Below, piece after piece: positions 6,672-21,600 of a stretch of 64,000 nucleotides of DNA. The notes under the pieces were generated by a model that was not told the DNA's origin, did not search any database, and saw only the letters and a program-made list of their open reading frames with translations. Location of the stretch: the NCBI GenBank assembly GCA_964345475.1, contig CAYFQW010000003.1:1-64000 (forward strand), read 5' to 3'. The DNA comes from WRIS01 sp964345475. Lineage in GTDB: Bacteria > Actinomycetota > Coriobacteriia > Coriobacteriales > Eggerthellaceae. Position 1 is the first letter of the stretch, and each line of letters opens with the position of its first letter. The translations under genes were made by a program, and so were the position numbers.

Positions 6672-9600
6672 ATGGGGTTCGCGTATACGGCACGTCATCA
6701 CACCAAATCTGGTTTTATTTCTGTGTTCCTAGGGTTGATTGTTACCCTCCTTTTCACGATAGGCTTACCGAGTCTCGCGTGGGCCGATGACGGGGAGGCT
6801 GATGGTTCCGATGAATCGTCTTCAGTAGTTGTTTTGGCGCCCAAAGAGGGCGAAGCAGAAGTAATTGAGCATACCACCACAGGTGGCGGGGATGCAAACC
6901 AGCTGGACGATCTGCTCAACCCAGGTGAAACTCCTGACGACCTTGTGTTCGAAAACGATCTCCCATCGTATACCCATACCGAAATAAAAAATACCGAAAC
7001 GGGTGACGTGGTCAATGAATCAACTACGAGCACCGATACGGGCCAGGAGGTCGTGCTTCCTGAAGATGCCCCCGAACCGTCGGACAAGACCGTTACCGTC
7101 TCCGACCCAGTGGGTAATGAGGTCATTACCGTCACGGTAACAACTTCCGTAAATGCTATACAAAAGGCAGTCGAAAAGGCGCTCTCATCTCTCAGCGATG
7201 ACAGCACTTCGGTCGTCATTAGGGTTTCCACAGGTGACTATGACGGAGATGTGCGCATCGACCAATCGTTCCTTTCAACATTCACCAATTGGGAGAATTT
7301 TATTCTATATATCCTTGCGGAAGGCTCCTTCGATGNNNNNNNNNNNNNNNNNNNNNNNNNNNNNNNNNNNNNNNNNNNNNNNNNNNNNNNNNNNNNNNNN
7401 NNNNNNNNNNNNNNNNNNNNNNNNNNNNNNNNNNNTTCACCAATTGGGAGAATTTTATTCTATATATCCTTGCGGAAGGCTCCTTCGATGAGGCAACGGG
7501 CGATAGTCTTATCGACAAGGACAGCATCCATACAGACACATCAAGCGGCGCCAACATAAACGGTAGCCTCTACATCAATGGGGTCAATGTAGTGCTCGCA
7601 GGATTGTTCTTCTCGGATAGCGCTACAACGACAGTCGAAGATGCAAGCGCTACGGTGTATGGGACAAAAGAAAACGATACGATTACCGTCGTCGTTAAAG
7701 GTGATAGCAAGCTTGCCGTGTATGGTGGCAAGGGAAACGATAGCCTGAGCCTGAGTGGCGCCGGTGAAGCACAGGCAATCGCTGGAAACAGCATCGTCCT
7801 TCACGGAGGCGAGGGCGACGATATGCTGAACATCGATGTTTCGATAGCCAACAATGCATCTGGCGTTACTGTTGACGGAGGAGAAGGTGCGGACAGGCTT
7901 CACTTCACTGGTACGCTTCAGGCTAAAGGTGAGGGAAGCACCGTAAGTTACGAAAACGGTGTCGCTGCTATTGGCTTAAAAAATAGCGACGGCAACAGCA
8001 TGACCGTGACAACGGCAAGCATAGAAGGCTTCACCGATGCCCTCAAAAACAAGAATGAAGTCGTTTTAAAAATTGAAGATGCTACAGTTTCTGGAAACGG
8101 CCTTTTGCTATTGCTTGAAAAAGCATTGACGAACTACATCATCAATGTGAAGGGGGATGAAGGTTTCGTTACCACGATAGCCGGCCTCCTTACCCTTAAA
8201 AATATTACCGTTTCTGGAAACGGCTTTTTGAGCAACCTTCTCATTCAAGCCGGAAAAACTGTTTCGGAGGATGATGAGGGGAACCCTATAAGCGTCAAAT
8301 ATGGTGAGTACGCGGTACAAAATCTTGATGCGGGCAATCTGAATCTCGTTATTGCAGGAAAGCAGATAACACTCCTCGGTACTATCAAAGGCAAGAATAT
8401 CAGAGTGGAAGCCTACGATGACGATATCACCTTCAAGATCGTTGGCGGCGAGGATGCGTGGATCGATCTTAAAGACCTTGGCATCGATGCAGACTTTGAG
8501 TTTGGCTTGAGTATATGCGACCCTTATTCAAACGTGTTCATCCACCTGAAAGAGGGCGGGGCAATTATAGCTTCCGGCGCCGTTGACCTCAGTGCAACCG
8601 TCAGCCAGACACATGGCTTCCTTCCCGTTGCAGGCGTCAACTTCGTTACGATAAAAATCGGCAACGCACTCATTATTATCGACGGCACCATAGAAGCGGG
8701 AAGCACCTTCAATGCAAAGGCAAAAGTAGATATCAAAGTTGAAACGAGCAACTCGACGCTCGCGTCAGTATTTGTTCCTCTTTCAGTCAACATCGCATTG
8801 GCAGAGACCGGAATAAAGCTTGGCAGCACGGGAAGCATTACTTCGGGAGCATCGGCTCAGCTCCTTGCTGAATCAAATGTAGATTTGGCAAGTACGGCAA
8901 CTTCAGGAAAGCTTCCTATTTCGATAGCATTCAGTCTCGCTAATACAGAGACCTATATTGATGTTCTGGGAGACATCACCTCCAACGCGGGTGGTATCCT
9001 TCTTTCGGCATCTGGTATCACTAAAGTTGTCACCAAGGCAAGTGGCAAGGCACCGGAAACAAGCTCCACCACTTCCACTCCCGATACTGACGCTTCAGGA
9101 AGTGCCACAGGCACGGGTACCGGCATAGGCGGAAATACGTTCGGCGGATTTGCTTCCGTTTCGGTAGTCATTCAAGATGTTTGGGTGAAGGTACACGGCG
9201 ATGCCAACCTCACGGCGAGTGGCGATATTACCTTAAAGTCAAAAGCTGATGAGCGGGTAACCACTAAGGCCGTTTCTTCCGATGGTACATCTTCGGAAGC
9301 AAAAAGTGGCAAGGGCGGCAATATGAAGCAGGTGACCGATATAGCGTCTGGTCTTCTCGCCAAGCTCAAATCAAGAATTACTGACGGCTCAGCAAAAGAC
9401 AAGTTGAAGGCCGCAGAGGAGAAACTTGCTTCAAGCGAAGGGCGTAAGATAAGCTCCGAGACGACCAAAAATGGAAGCGTGAGTGCTCCCTCACGAGTTC
9501 TTAAGGGAGAAACTTTAACCGTGACGGTAACTCCGATGGACGGCTACAAACTGAAGAGTCTGACTGCCACCTATCTTGCTCCGGGTTCTAGCACGCCTAC

Positions 9601-12600
9601 GACGGTCGATATCGTCAAAGACAGCAACGGTGACTACACCTTGCTTATGCCGGATGCCGATGTAGTGCTTGTTGCTATGTTTGAAAAACTTGCCGAGGAA
9701 GAGACTGCTGATTCTGGTTCCTCTTCCCCTTATGGCGATAAAGAAGACGAGAGCGGAAACGCAACAGATGTAGTGGACGATGCAACAGGCGGAAATGACG
9801 GCGCTGTCACCACACCGAAAGATCCAGGAGATGCCTATGCGTTGAAGTCGTATGAGGCCGAAGATAAAACTGGCGCCATAGTTCCCGAGGCTTCGCGCTC
9901 TGATGCGGGGCAGAACATCGTTGTAGTTGTAAATCCTGCTACGGGCAAACAGCTCAAAGAAGGAAGCCTTGTAGCGAAGTACACCCTCGACGGTCGGGAA
10001 ATCAGTCATACGATGGTAAAGAACAGCCCGGGACAGTATGTTCTCCTTATGCCTGCTGCCGATGTTTCCTTCGAGGCAGAATTCGAAGATGTTCCGAGCT
10101 CCTCTACTGGTTCGTCGATTAAGGCCCCCAGCGGTTCTTCGAAAACGAGCTCTTCACAAGTAACAGGAGCTCTTGCGGTTGCAGTTGCTATCAATAAAAA
10201 CAATATAGTTATTGATACGACGGGCAACATACGATCGGGCGGAGCACTTGTGCTCGATGCCGATGCGGTAACGCAATCCTCAATTACAGCTGACGGATCA
10301 CCGGTAACAAGTGAAAGCGCTAAAGATACCGGTACGGGTGAATCTGATGATACTCCTGCGCCGAGCGGCGATGTTGTCAGTGAACAAAAAACGAGTGTCA
10401 CCTATAAAGATAAGAGTTATGACGCGGTTATTGCCGCGACGGTCGGCGGCAGGGTAAGCAATGCGGACACCAGTGGTTTCAAGTTTACCGTCACCGCAAA
10501 CCAAGGACACCTGGTAGATACCGTTGTGGCAAGCTACACCAATACTTCTGGTAAAGCAGTAGAAGTAGCCCTGAAGCTCGATGGAAGCGCTTACGTCCTC
10601 GACGGCGAACTCACCGATATCGCGGAAGGCTCGACTATCACCATCAAAGCAAAGTTTAAAGCGGATAGCCATGCCATCACCGTAGAGGGTGAAGGAGCCT
10701 CTTCGGTAAGCGTTTCCTCGAAGGCCAACACGGGCGACACCGTTACCCTTAAGACGAGCGATATTCCCGCAGGTAAAAAAGTCTCCTTAAGCTCATCGGT
10801 GGCAAGCGTGACCTTCACTGACAAAGGTGACGGGGTCTATACCTTCGTCATGGCCGGTGCGGATCTTACTATTACCGTCGTGCATATCGACAAGTCGATA
10901 AAGATAGAATTCGACGATACGCTCATTTCTGTTCCCGCTTATGCTGAAGCGGGCGAGACCATCACTATCACCTTAGTAGGCGATGCAAAGACGAACGGAA
11001 AAACCTATACCTATACTGTTGCCATATACAGTCCCTTCGGAGTCGAAGACGATGTTGAAGTAGCGGCCGACGGCAGTTTCGAAGTTCCTGATATAGACGG
11101 GGAAAATGGTTATTATCTCGAGATTAGCGTTTCGGGCGGCAGTGCGGATAAGGATTACGCCATCGAAGCTGAGGCGACTAAAAATGGGAGCATCACCCCT
11201 CCAGCGTATGCAAATGCGGGCGAGAAAATTGAAATTATTGTGAGCCCCGAGGCAGGATATCGTCTCAAAGAAAACTCTCTTACGATTCGCGTTCCTTTGA
11301 GTGCTACCGCATCTGGCTCGAAGGTAATTGCTGCAGATGCTGACGGAAAATACTGGTTCACGCTTCCCACCACGATTGATGGAAGCAGCCCTATAAAAGT
11401 GAGTGCTGTTTTCGAAAAGGATCCGAACTACAATCCTGAAACAGGAAGCAGTTCAGGAAGCGCTTCAGGCGGAGACGGTTTCGGTTTGGGAGCCGGTTTA
11501 GCGGTAGGAATCACGATACACAATAACAATGTCTTTATTAAGAAGGGCAGCATCGAAGCGAATTCACTTTCCGTCACGGCAGATAGTGGAAGCGAAAAGG
11601 ATAAAAATCTTGCCGCCGCCACCGCCCTCGCTGGATACTCCAAGGGTAAATTCGGATTAGCCGGCGCCATCGCCGTACAGGTGAATACCTTCAAAACCCG
11701 TGCGATCGTCGATGAGGCGGCAACAATCAAACTCGGAGATGGCCCGCTGCTCGTTTCTGCAAGCTCGTATGAGTCTATTGAGACAAGCGCCAAGGCCGAT
11801 GGAAAGGGCTCCGGCGAGCTAGGCGTAGGCGCGGGTATCGCAGTTAATGTTACTGGCATCGATGTTCTGGCCTACATTGGAGACGGAGCGAAAATTAGCC
11901 TTGAGGAAGGGAAAGAGCTTGAATCCCTTGAGGTGAAGGCAGTTCATAGTGGGGCAGAAAGCGTCAAGGCAAGCGCGGGTGTTGCTGGCGGAGTTGCAAT
12001 TGCACCGGTTATCGCACTTATGATATCGGGAGCCTATACCGAGGCATATGTGGGTTCCGGTCCCCAAATCGATGTGAGCAAGGATATTGCCGTCAGCGCA
12101 GACAACAGCTCTAGCCGCACGCTTTCATCGGACGCCACCGTAGCTGGTGGATCGGTAGGCGTCGGGGGAGCCTTTGGTATTTCCATAGTAAATGACAGCG
12201 CGCGGTCCTATTTGGGACGAAGTGTCAAAGGGCGCAATGTTTCCGTTGAAGCAGTAAGTCGCTCTTCCCTGAAGTCCACCTCGAAGGCGGGAGTTCAAGG
12301 TTCCGCATCGAGCGGCTCGGAGTCATCATCAGATTCTGGAGGTTCGGGCAAGTCGGGCGGCTCAGATGAGGGAGGCGATCCTGGTGGGTCGTCTAAAGGA
12401 GAAAGCGACGCACAAGCTGACTCTCTCATAGGAAATGGTGCCAAGCTCGCTGATCTTACCGGAAGTAAGAACACCTCTTCCTCTACAACAAACAGCATGA
12501 ACAGCGATCGCCAAACGGCTGAGACCAGCGAGGGAAACGTTCAGATTGCAGCAGGATTCAGCCTTGCTATCGTTGAAAACCTCTCTTTCGCGAAGATTGC

Positions 12601-15600
12601 TGATGGCTTAAGCATTACTGCAGTTCCTGTTGAAGAGACGGTCGATGGAGAAACCCTCGCCAAACACGGAGCTGTTACGATTCATTCTACCAATGAGACC
12701 GATGTAGATTTGCGGGCCGACGCGAGCGCCACGCAATCTGAGATCGGCGTGGGCGTAGCCGTTGCTATCTCTATTGTGAGCTATACCAATATCGCATATC
12801 TCGGTGACTCCTCCGTAAACGCCCAGAGTTTGAGGGTAGAGGCCGGTATGCCTGCCGATCCAGAAGAGAAGAAAGAAGTGGACGGCGAGGAAAGTAGCGA
12901 AGACCGCAATATTCTCGAGACCTATGTGAAAGATGCGGTGGCCGATCTTATCAAGCAGATGCTTGAAGTATTCGGACTGAGCGGCGAAGAGCTCGAGAGC
13001 TTGAGCAGTAAAATTACCGAGCTTATCGGTGATATTACAGGCGCAGTAACCGAAGCGCTTCTCAAGGGAACCGGTTTAGAAAATCTCATCGGCAATGATA
13101 TTGCTGAGAAAATAGACAAATGGCTGGCTAGTCTCGATGAGACCGTAACTGACTCTGTCAAAGACAATATGACCGATTTTGCTATCAACCAGGTTCTGTC
13201 ATTTATTTCCACGAAGTTCGATTTAGGAACAGCAAAAACCGAACCGAAAGCCGATAGCTCCACGAGCTTTAGTGATAAAACTCTCAACGGGCTCAAGAAA
13301 ATTGCCAACGAGGTATTCTCCGACCTGTTCGATACGGATGGCTTCCTGGATTTCATCAAAGGCAACTGGCAAGAAACGATAGTGAAGAACCTCAAGCAGG
13401 CCCTGAAAGAAAGTGGCAAGGTTCTCACTAATGCCGTTCTTGATGGACTTTCCAACTGGCTCGATTTGAAACTGAAGCCAAGCGAAGTTGGTCCGGCACA
13501 TGATATTACGACGACGGCCGTCTCCGGTGCCGGCGCTACCTCGGTAGGCGTAGCAGGTTCTGTTGCCATCGCAATCATAAACGGTACCACGAAGGCAACT
13601 ATCGCCCATAGCGACTCTCTTGTAGGCTCGAGCGGTAACCATAACATCCTCGTTGCGGGAGACCTGGTAATCAAGGCGACGTCGAGGCAGGTAGAAAATA
13701 CTGTTGCCAGCGCTGCGGTAAGCCCCGATGGCAAGCCCGATCGCAATGATGCCGCAGGTGGCGATAGCGATGTTTGCAATGGCAGTACCAATAGCTATGA
13801 GGGAAAAGAAGTTGAGAAAGCCCTCGTTATCGGAACAACCACCAACGGGCAAATCACCGACGCGAAAGTTTCAGGGAAGAAATACACTATCACCGTGCGG
13901 GCTGACGAAGGTTACATTCTTAGCGGCCTCACTCTGACTCGTAGTGATACGGGAGCTACGCTCGATATCAACATTTCGGGTGTCACCGCAGTTGACGGCG
14001 TCTACACCATTAGCTATACCCTTGCAGGCGATGCTCTTGGGAAGGACGCCGTTGCGACGATCATGGCTCTTTTCAGTGCAGATAACAAAGATATCAGTCT
14101 AAAGGTAAACGGCGGGAACGGTACAGCGAGTCTGAGCGATTCCGGCGGCAGCGCCATTACGCAAGCCAAACAAGGAGATAAGGTCCAGGTTACCGTTACT
14201 CCAGCCGAGGGCTATACGCTCGATAAGATACGCTATACCTATAACGGCATCACCAAAGATGTAGTCACCTATGAAATCCTTGGTGGCAATATACTCAGCT
14301 TCTATATGCCTGGGTTTGCGACGGAAGTTACGGTGAGCTTCAAGGTTCTCGCCGAGGGCGAGAGCCCGATGAACACATCGCAAAATACCACGTCAGACGG
14401 TAAGTCAGTAGGCGTAGGTGCTTCCTTCGCTATGACCTTATCGAATATGACCGTTGAGGCGTCTATAGGCAAAAATCGCGACATCACCGCCGGAACCCTC
14501 GATATTCGTGCAGACGCTCTGCATAATGTGGATACCGTTTCAGCGTCCGGCTCCGATCCTCTTTCCGGAGAAACTGGCTCTGGCTCGAGTTCGAGTTCTG
14601 AAGCCTCTTCCGATATAGCAATCGATGCTTCGCTCGCACTCAGCCTTTTGGAAAACACGGTGCGTGCCCTGATTGATACCGGCACCGTCGTCGTGACCAC
14701 AGGTACCAATTCTATAATCTTGAATTCAGGTGAAGAGACAGTTCTTGATGAATTAGGCGAGGTAGTATACGTCGATGCCGAAGGAAATGTAGTTCCGAAA
14801 GGCACCTCTGGGGCAAAAGAGAAAACTCAGACGGTCGTCTACGAGGCTGTGAACTTCTACCTGAGCGCTAATCAGCAGGGTCGTACCCTTACCAAGGCAA
14901 GCGGATTTTCGGTAGGAAACTCCACAGCGGTAGGCGCTGCAGTTGCCGTGAATATTGTTGACTCTATAGTAAGCGCTGAGTTCTTGGGGCAGGCAGATCT
15001 TGCTGGCGCAGCTAAGTTGCATGCCCTTACCCATAATGAAGACGATGCATTCGGTATCGCCACTGCAATGGGGTCCGACCTCGAGCGGTATCTGTCGAAG
15101 TTCCGTAAAGGCGTCGACAGTACTGAAGAGACGGCCAATAAAATCACTAACGGCGATTATTCAGATATAAACAAAGGCGCCGCCGACCAAAATAAAGATA
15201 ATAAGACGGCGGACACCATTAACGACAAGCTTGACGCAAACGGCAGCTCTTCAGGTGAGTCTAGCGAAAAAGGACTTCCCGTTTCAAGCAATGCTTTAAA
15301 GACACAGAATGCTTCAACGGCTTCCACCCCTGACGCAGCTACAAAAACAGGAACCGATACTGCCAATGCTAATGTTGACGGCGGCGTAGGCAACAGCTCA
15401 TCGAGTTCAGGTGAAACTAAAATCCAGGTAGCTGCGGCGGTTGCAGTAAATGTTACGAACCACAAGGCTATAGCGAGCGTAATAGGGAATATAAAGGCAG
15501 CATCCCTGCAGATATTCGCTGATAACGAAGGTAACTTCCGCACGCGGGCAAGCGGGGCGGCAATGAGTCTTGCAAGCTCGTCTAATTCGATTGCTGCTGC

Positions 15601-18600
15601 TGTTGCCATTTCGGTCAACAATAATGAGGCGAAAGCTTATCTACAAGGCGAAGCGGATACCTCAAAAGGCGCAGGCAGCGCAGATTCTGGACCAATACAA
15701 ATTCAAGCTAATCTCACCCAAAATATGGATGGCGATTATCGTGGTGCCCTGGCGGCGCAGGCTGTAGCGGGCTCCGTTACGGGCTCGGGGGGGAGTGCTA
15801 CCGTATCGGGAGCAATAGCTATCGTTGTTTCGAATGCAAAAACTCTCGCTGAAATAGGCGACGATTCGAAGATTATCGGCGGCGATATTTCTGTTGCCGC
15901 CAGCGACAAGAGCAAGCTTGCTGCACGTGCCGGAGGAGTCTCCATATCGAAGGGTACGGCAGTGGGTGTTGGCGCTTCTTTTGCACTTATTTATGGCAAC
16001 AATATCGTTGAGGCCCTCATCGGCAATAATCTGCAAATCAAAGGAAAGAGCCTTACTCTTGCAGCAGAGAAGAAAGCCGTTACTTTTGACGACTTTGTCG
16101 CAACGGTGGGCTTGGACACGCTGCTCACTGACTCGAGCAACTTGGATGAAGGATCATACGAGCCGGGTATCATTGACATGAAGAAGGATGATGGTTCAGA
16201 CAGCTATAAGATTTCCATCAATATCAGCACAGATACCATCATGAACGCTCTCGATCTTTTGAACTTCCTCTCTTCGAACAACTATTACGCAGAGGCTATT
16301 GCAGGTTCGATAGTAACGGGTGGGTCGAGTACGGCAAGTGTAGCTGGTTCGATGGCAATGGTTTACTACAATGCCATAACGCGTGCCTCCATCGGCAATG
16401 GTGTTACTATTATTGTTGACGACGACGTGCTTATCCGAGCCGCCGATACAGCAACTGCACGTATCATTTCAGGTGCTCTGTCGGTATCCCCGGCAAAAGC
16501 AGGTGTGGGATTCACCGTTGCTTCGCTTACCAACAATAGTCTCGTTGAAGCATTGGTAGGCGACGGAGTTGCTATTACGGCAGGCAGCTATACCCAGAGT
16601 GCATCGGTCGATAACGACTTTATGGTTATCACGGTTGCCATGGCAGCAACAACGCAAGGTGTTGCTGGCGGCGGTGCAATCAACGTGATAGTAATGGATA
16701 ATGGAGTAAAGGCAAGCTTTGGTAATGGCAATCTTACTACCACCAAAGGTGATGTCTCTATCAGCGCAAGCAGCACGAGTTATCTTTTGATGCCATCTCT
16801 TTCTGTTGCGGTTGCGGGTGGATCCGCGGCAGTTGGCGGAACCATTGCGGTTATCGTATCAAATACTCTCGTGCAAGCCCTTGTTGCTCCTGGTGCTGTA
16901 ATACAAAGTGCCGGTTCAGTAAGTGTTTCGGCTGCGGCTTCTGAAAAACTTATCAGCGCTCTGGCTTCTGTTTCTGCAGCTCCTTCGGGCTCTGCCGGCG
17001 TAGCTGCTGCAGTGAATACGCTTATTAGCAGTGGCGAGGCTTTAACCGAAGTAGGAGACGGTGCGAAAATAGAGGCCCTTGATACTATTTCACTCAGTTC
17101 GGGCTATAACGTGTGGATGCTGCTCATCGGGATGGCTGCTTCGGGAGCCTCGACTGCCGGTGTGGGCGGAACAGTTGTTGTCAACGTGTTCGGACAGACT
17201 TCGAAAACACGCGTAGGCAAACGTGCTTCGCTGAAGACGAGCCAAGGAAGTATCCTTGTAGAGGCTCGGGGTGAAAATTGGGCCTTGACCGTTGCAATAG
17301 CTATGGGATTCGGTGGTACGGCAGGAATTTCCGGAGTTATACCCGTAACGGTGGGGCAAAGCACCATAACTGCACTCGTAGATGAAGAAGCCTCGCTTGA
17401 TGCAGGCGACTCTATCGCTGTGATAGCCGATGGCGTTTCAAAGGTATACCTGGTTGCTGGAGGTGTTGGCGCAGGAGGCACAGCGGGTGTTGGAGCTACC
17501 ATATCCACAGCAATTTTGAAGAACACGATTGAAGTCTTAGTGCAGAAAAATGCGGTACTCATCGCACGTGGAGCCTATGTAGTTGGAAAAGAAGAAGAGG
17601 CAGGCATTCTTTTACCTGGCGCTTCTCAGCGGCAGCGTGGCATCGTTATTAGCGCGACGGGTGAAGAGGATATCGTCATGGTATCGATATCTGCGGGCGC
17701 AGGAGGCACCGCAGGTGTAGCCGGTGTCATTAACACGCTGGTTGTGAGCAATACCGTAAGAGCCATTGTAGACGGGGCGAGCCTGAGCACCTATGGGAAT
17801 GAGATTTCCTACACTACTGGCAGCGGAAGCGAAGCGAAGACAGTCAAAGCTACCTCCGACGTGCTTGTCCAGGCACGTGACGATGCCTTCCTCTTGAACC
17901 TAGCTGGTGGCTTAGGTGTAGGAGGCACCGCTGGAGTGGGTGCAACAGTAGTTGTTCTTGTATTCGATAAAACGGTCGAAGCGCAGCTAGGTGGAGTCAT
18001 TTCTTCGGCAGGCGATGTGAGCGTACGTGCTGAAGCAGTAGACGATGTTCTTTTGCTTGCACTTGCTTTCGGAGGCGGAGGCACTGTTGGCGTAGCAGGC
18101 GATGTGAGCGCCCTTGTATTCCAAAATCAGACGACAGCCGCCCTGTCCGGCAAGATTCTTAAGGCGCACAATGTGTCTGTGGAAGCCATATCGACTAGCA
18201 AGCTTTACAATATTGCGGCAACAGTTGCTGGTGGAGGAGCTGCTGCGGTGGCGGCAGTTGCTATCGTGACCTACTTCCAAAGTGTAACGACGGCCTATAT
18301 TGCTGATAACTCAGAGATAGGCAGCGCCTCAATGCCGATAAGCGGATCGCTCACGCTTCATGCAAGCTCAAACGAATTCATTACCGCCGACGCCACGGGT
18401 GGGGCTGTCGGCGGAACTGTTGGTGTAGGCGGCACCCTCGATGTTATCGTCAGCAAAGTGGTAACTTCTGCCTATACCGGATCTGGAGTTAAAATCTATA
18501 CCGTAGGCGATGTATCGGTCAAGGCGGTAGACGAGTATGAGCTTATCGCGGTTGTAATCGGGGTTGGGGTCTCGGGTACGGTTGGTGTGGCAGTAACCGC

Positions 18601-21600
18601 ATTGGTGAGCGTAAGCCATAATAGCATCTCTGCAGTTATCGGGAAAAACAACATCATACAAGCTGCCAATGTATATGTATATGCTGCATCGAACCGTGAT
18701 GTAGTTGCGACGGTCGCGGCTATCGGCGGTTCAAGCGTGGCTGGCGTAGGCGCTTCAGTATCGGTTGTAATATCTGGAGCAAAAATGACCCAGGATGCTC
18801 ATGATACGCTGTATCAAAGCGATGGATCGAGCTCCAGTATGGATCCGAACGCCCAGCTTCAGGGAGCATTTGCGGCGGGCCATAGTTCGGCGCAAGGCTA
18901 TGCTCCGAGCGACCTCGACACCCTGCTTGAAGGCGATGGTCAGTATACCACTGACGAAGATTACAGCAGTTACGGGCAGGGCAGTATCTACCGCTATGAC
19001 GGAAGTAGATACGTTGCGGTTACCGATGAATATATTGCCGCAAACCCGAATGTGACCTACTATGAACGCTTTTCGACAGGAACCTATGTTGTCACTTCGA
19101 AAAGAAAAAATGAAGCGGAGGCTCTGAAAGAAGATGGTGACGGGCGGGTACAAACCCCTGATGTTGACAAATATGAAGGTGCGGGGGATATCAGTTTTGC
19201 TGGAAGCAAAACGGCAGGCCTCGATGATTCAACGACCGCTAAGATAAGCTCTGGTTCGTACATAGTTGTCACGGGTGACATCAAGGTAGAGGCATACGAC
19301 AAAGTTAGTGCTACTTTAGTAAGCGGTGCCGCTGGCTTTGGAACTGCTGGCGTCGGCGTTGGCGTCTCCCTTGCCTTATTCTACTCCAACGTGAACGCCC
19401 TTGTTGAAGCGGGTGCCACGCTTGAAGCTGGAGGAGACATCCTGGTAAGAGCATCTTCCGGCGCTTCTGAAAAGTCTTTGGACGACGCGTATGAAGACTT
19501 GGAAGAAAATAAAGAAGCTTCCCAGTCGGTTGGAACCAAAGCGGTAAAAGACCAAGGTGTAAGTATCCCGAACGGTTCTCGAATCATCTTGATATCGGTA
19601 GCAGCCGGCGGCGGATTTGTAGGCGTGGGCGTTAGCGTTGCCGTGCTCATGGTATTCACAACGGTTAATGCCGAAATGGCGGGAACGGTCATAGGTGCTC
19701 AAAATCTAAATCTTGAAGGCATAATGAACTTCGGTACTGTTCTCACCGCCAATGTGGGCGTGGGCGGCGGATTTGTAGGTGTGACTGCATCTGGAGCAAC
19801 CGCTTACTTCGCTGGGAGCATTACGACCGCTATCAGCGGAGATGCCCGAATCGTGGGTGTCGGTGCTATAAAGGTGGAGTCATTAGGCGAAAGTGATGCG
19901 AGCGTTATAGCCGTAACCCTGGTTGGCGGTGCAGTTGCCGTGAACGCTGGAGTGGCAGTCGCTGTCAACGAAACGAACATCCACACCTTCATCGGCAGTG
20001 GCGTCAATATAGAGCCTTCCCAGGGGAAAACCTCTAACATCAATGTTTCAACGACATACACAGCACAAGCAAACGGTGCGATCTTCTCCTTTGCCGCCGG
20101 CGGCGTAGATGTTGGGGCATCGGTTGTCGTAGTGATAAACCGCGTGGATGCCAGGACCTATATCGGAACAAGCCCAGCTGCCTACGAGGGTGAAACGGCA
20201 GTCGTGCACCCTGGTTCAAGCGGAACACAAAAAGGTTCCATCGTAGCCGATGTAGTCACGGTAACAAGCGACATACGTGGCAATACGACCGTAAGTATTT
20301 TCGGGGTTGCCGTTGGCGGAGTTGCCGTAAATGCAGCTGTCGCACTCGGATTCAACTATGCGACGGGGCTTGCGGCAATCCAAGGGGCCAACATCACCGC
20401 GAACAGCATCACGGTGCGTGCTTTCATGGATGGCGATACTAAGGTCAGCAGCGTTTCGACTAATGGCGGCGCAGTTGCCGCTGGTGCAACGGTTGCTGTC
20501 GGGTACATCAAAACAAACAACAGGGCTCTCATAGACGTATCTAGCGGACGCCTTCTCGTAAACGGCGGGAATATCCTTGTGCAAGCAGGCAGAGAGAACA
20601 AGCCCTACAGTTCAGATGTTTCGGTCACCGTTATTACTGGAAGTTTTGGAGCGGCAGCCATAAGCCTCAATGTGGCCATAGCGCTGAACCAATCGGGGAA
20701 TTATGCCCAAATCCTCGGAGTTGACGGTGAAATTAGGGCGAAAGATATGACAATTGAAGCTCACGGGAATGCCCACGCTTATGCAGTAATCGGCAATGCC
20801 GCCGCTGGAGCAATTGAGGCTAACGCATCTGTGGCCTATGCCGATATCAAAAGCGTACAAGAGGCATTAATTGACAGCAAGGCAGACATCATCCTTGGCA
20901 GAAATCTAAAAGTTATTTCCCGTCAGAATAAAGATAATGCTTTTGGTAGTAATCTTATTTTGAACTATGGCAATACCACAAATAACAAATCGATCGCCAA
21001 GACCACCATGGTGCAGGCCTATATATTCTCGGCCTCAATGGGCCTTGTGTCTGGAGTCTTTAATACGGCCATCGCAAGCGCCAATGCTACAAGCAGGGCA
21101 AAGCTCAGCGCTGGCAATTTGACGGTTGCTGGTTCGATACTCGTTTCCAACAATGCCGATTCGAAAGCTTCTGCCGAGATACAGAATCTGAGTGCTGCAT
21201 ATTTTGCCGTTGGCATCATGGCTGCCTACTCCTATGCAGATGGCCTCTTTGAAGCGCTACTCTTAAGCAGTGGAAATATTACGGCGGGAGGAGCAATCAA
21301 TGTTCTTAATGCCTATTGCGCTGAGGCTAACACGATACTCACCCCAGCACTCGGCGGCATCGATATTAACTATTATGCCGGCAAAGTGAATGTGGCCTAT
21401 GCGGAGGTCTCTACTACGTCTTATGCTGGCATTGAGGGCAATGGGTTTGTTTCGGGAACTAATATTTTGGTTAAAAATGAAGGGAAAGCTAAGGCGCTTG
21501 CTGAAGTAAAAGGTGCCTATTTCTCGGGTAGCTATGTTTCGGTAACGAGCAATACCGCCATCGCAAGGTTAGCCGCGCACCAAGAGGCTTTCATAAAGGA

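Noticed and set aside
12922..13852. Long minus-strand open frames inside the giant gene
   Set aside because: They lie opposite the coding strand, are low complexity (Ser/Ala/Val/Leu-rich mirrors of the repeats) and lack ribosome-binding sites; they result from the repetitive codon use of the real gene.
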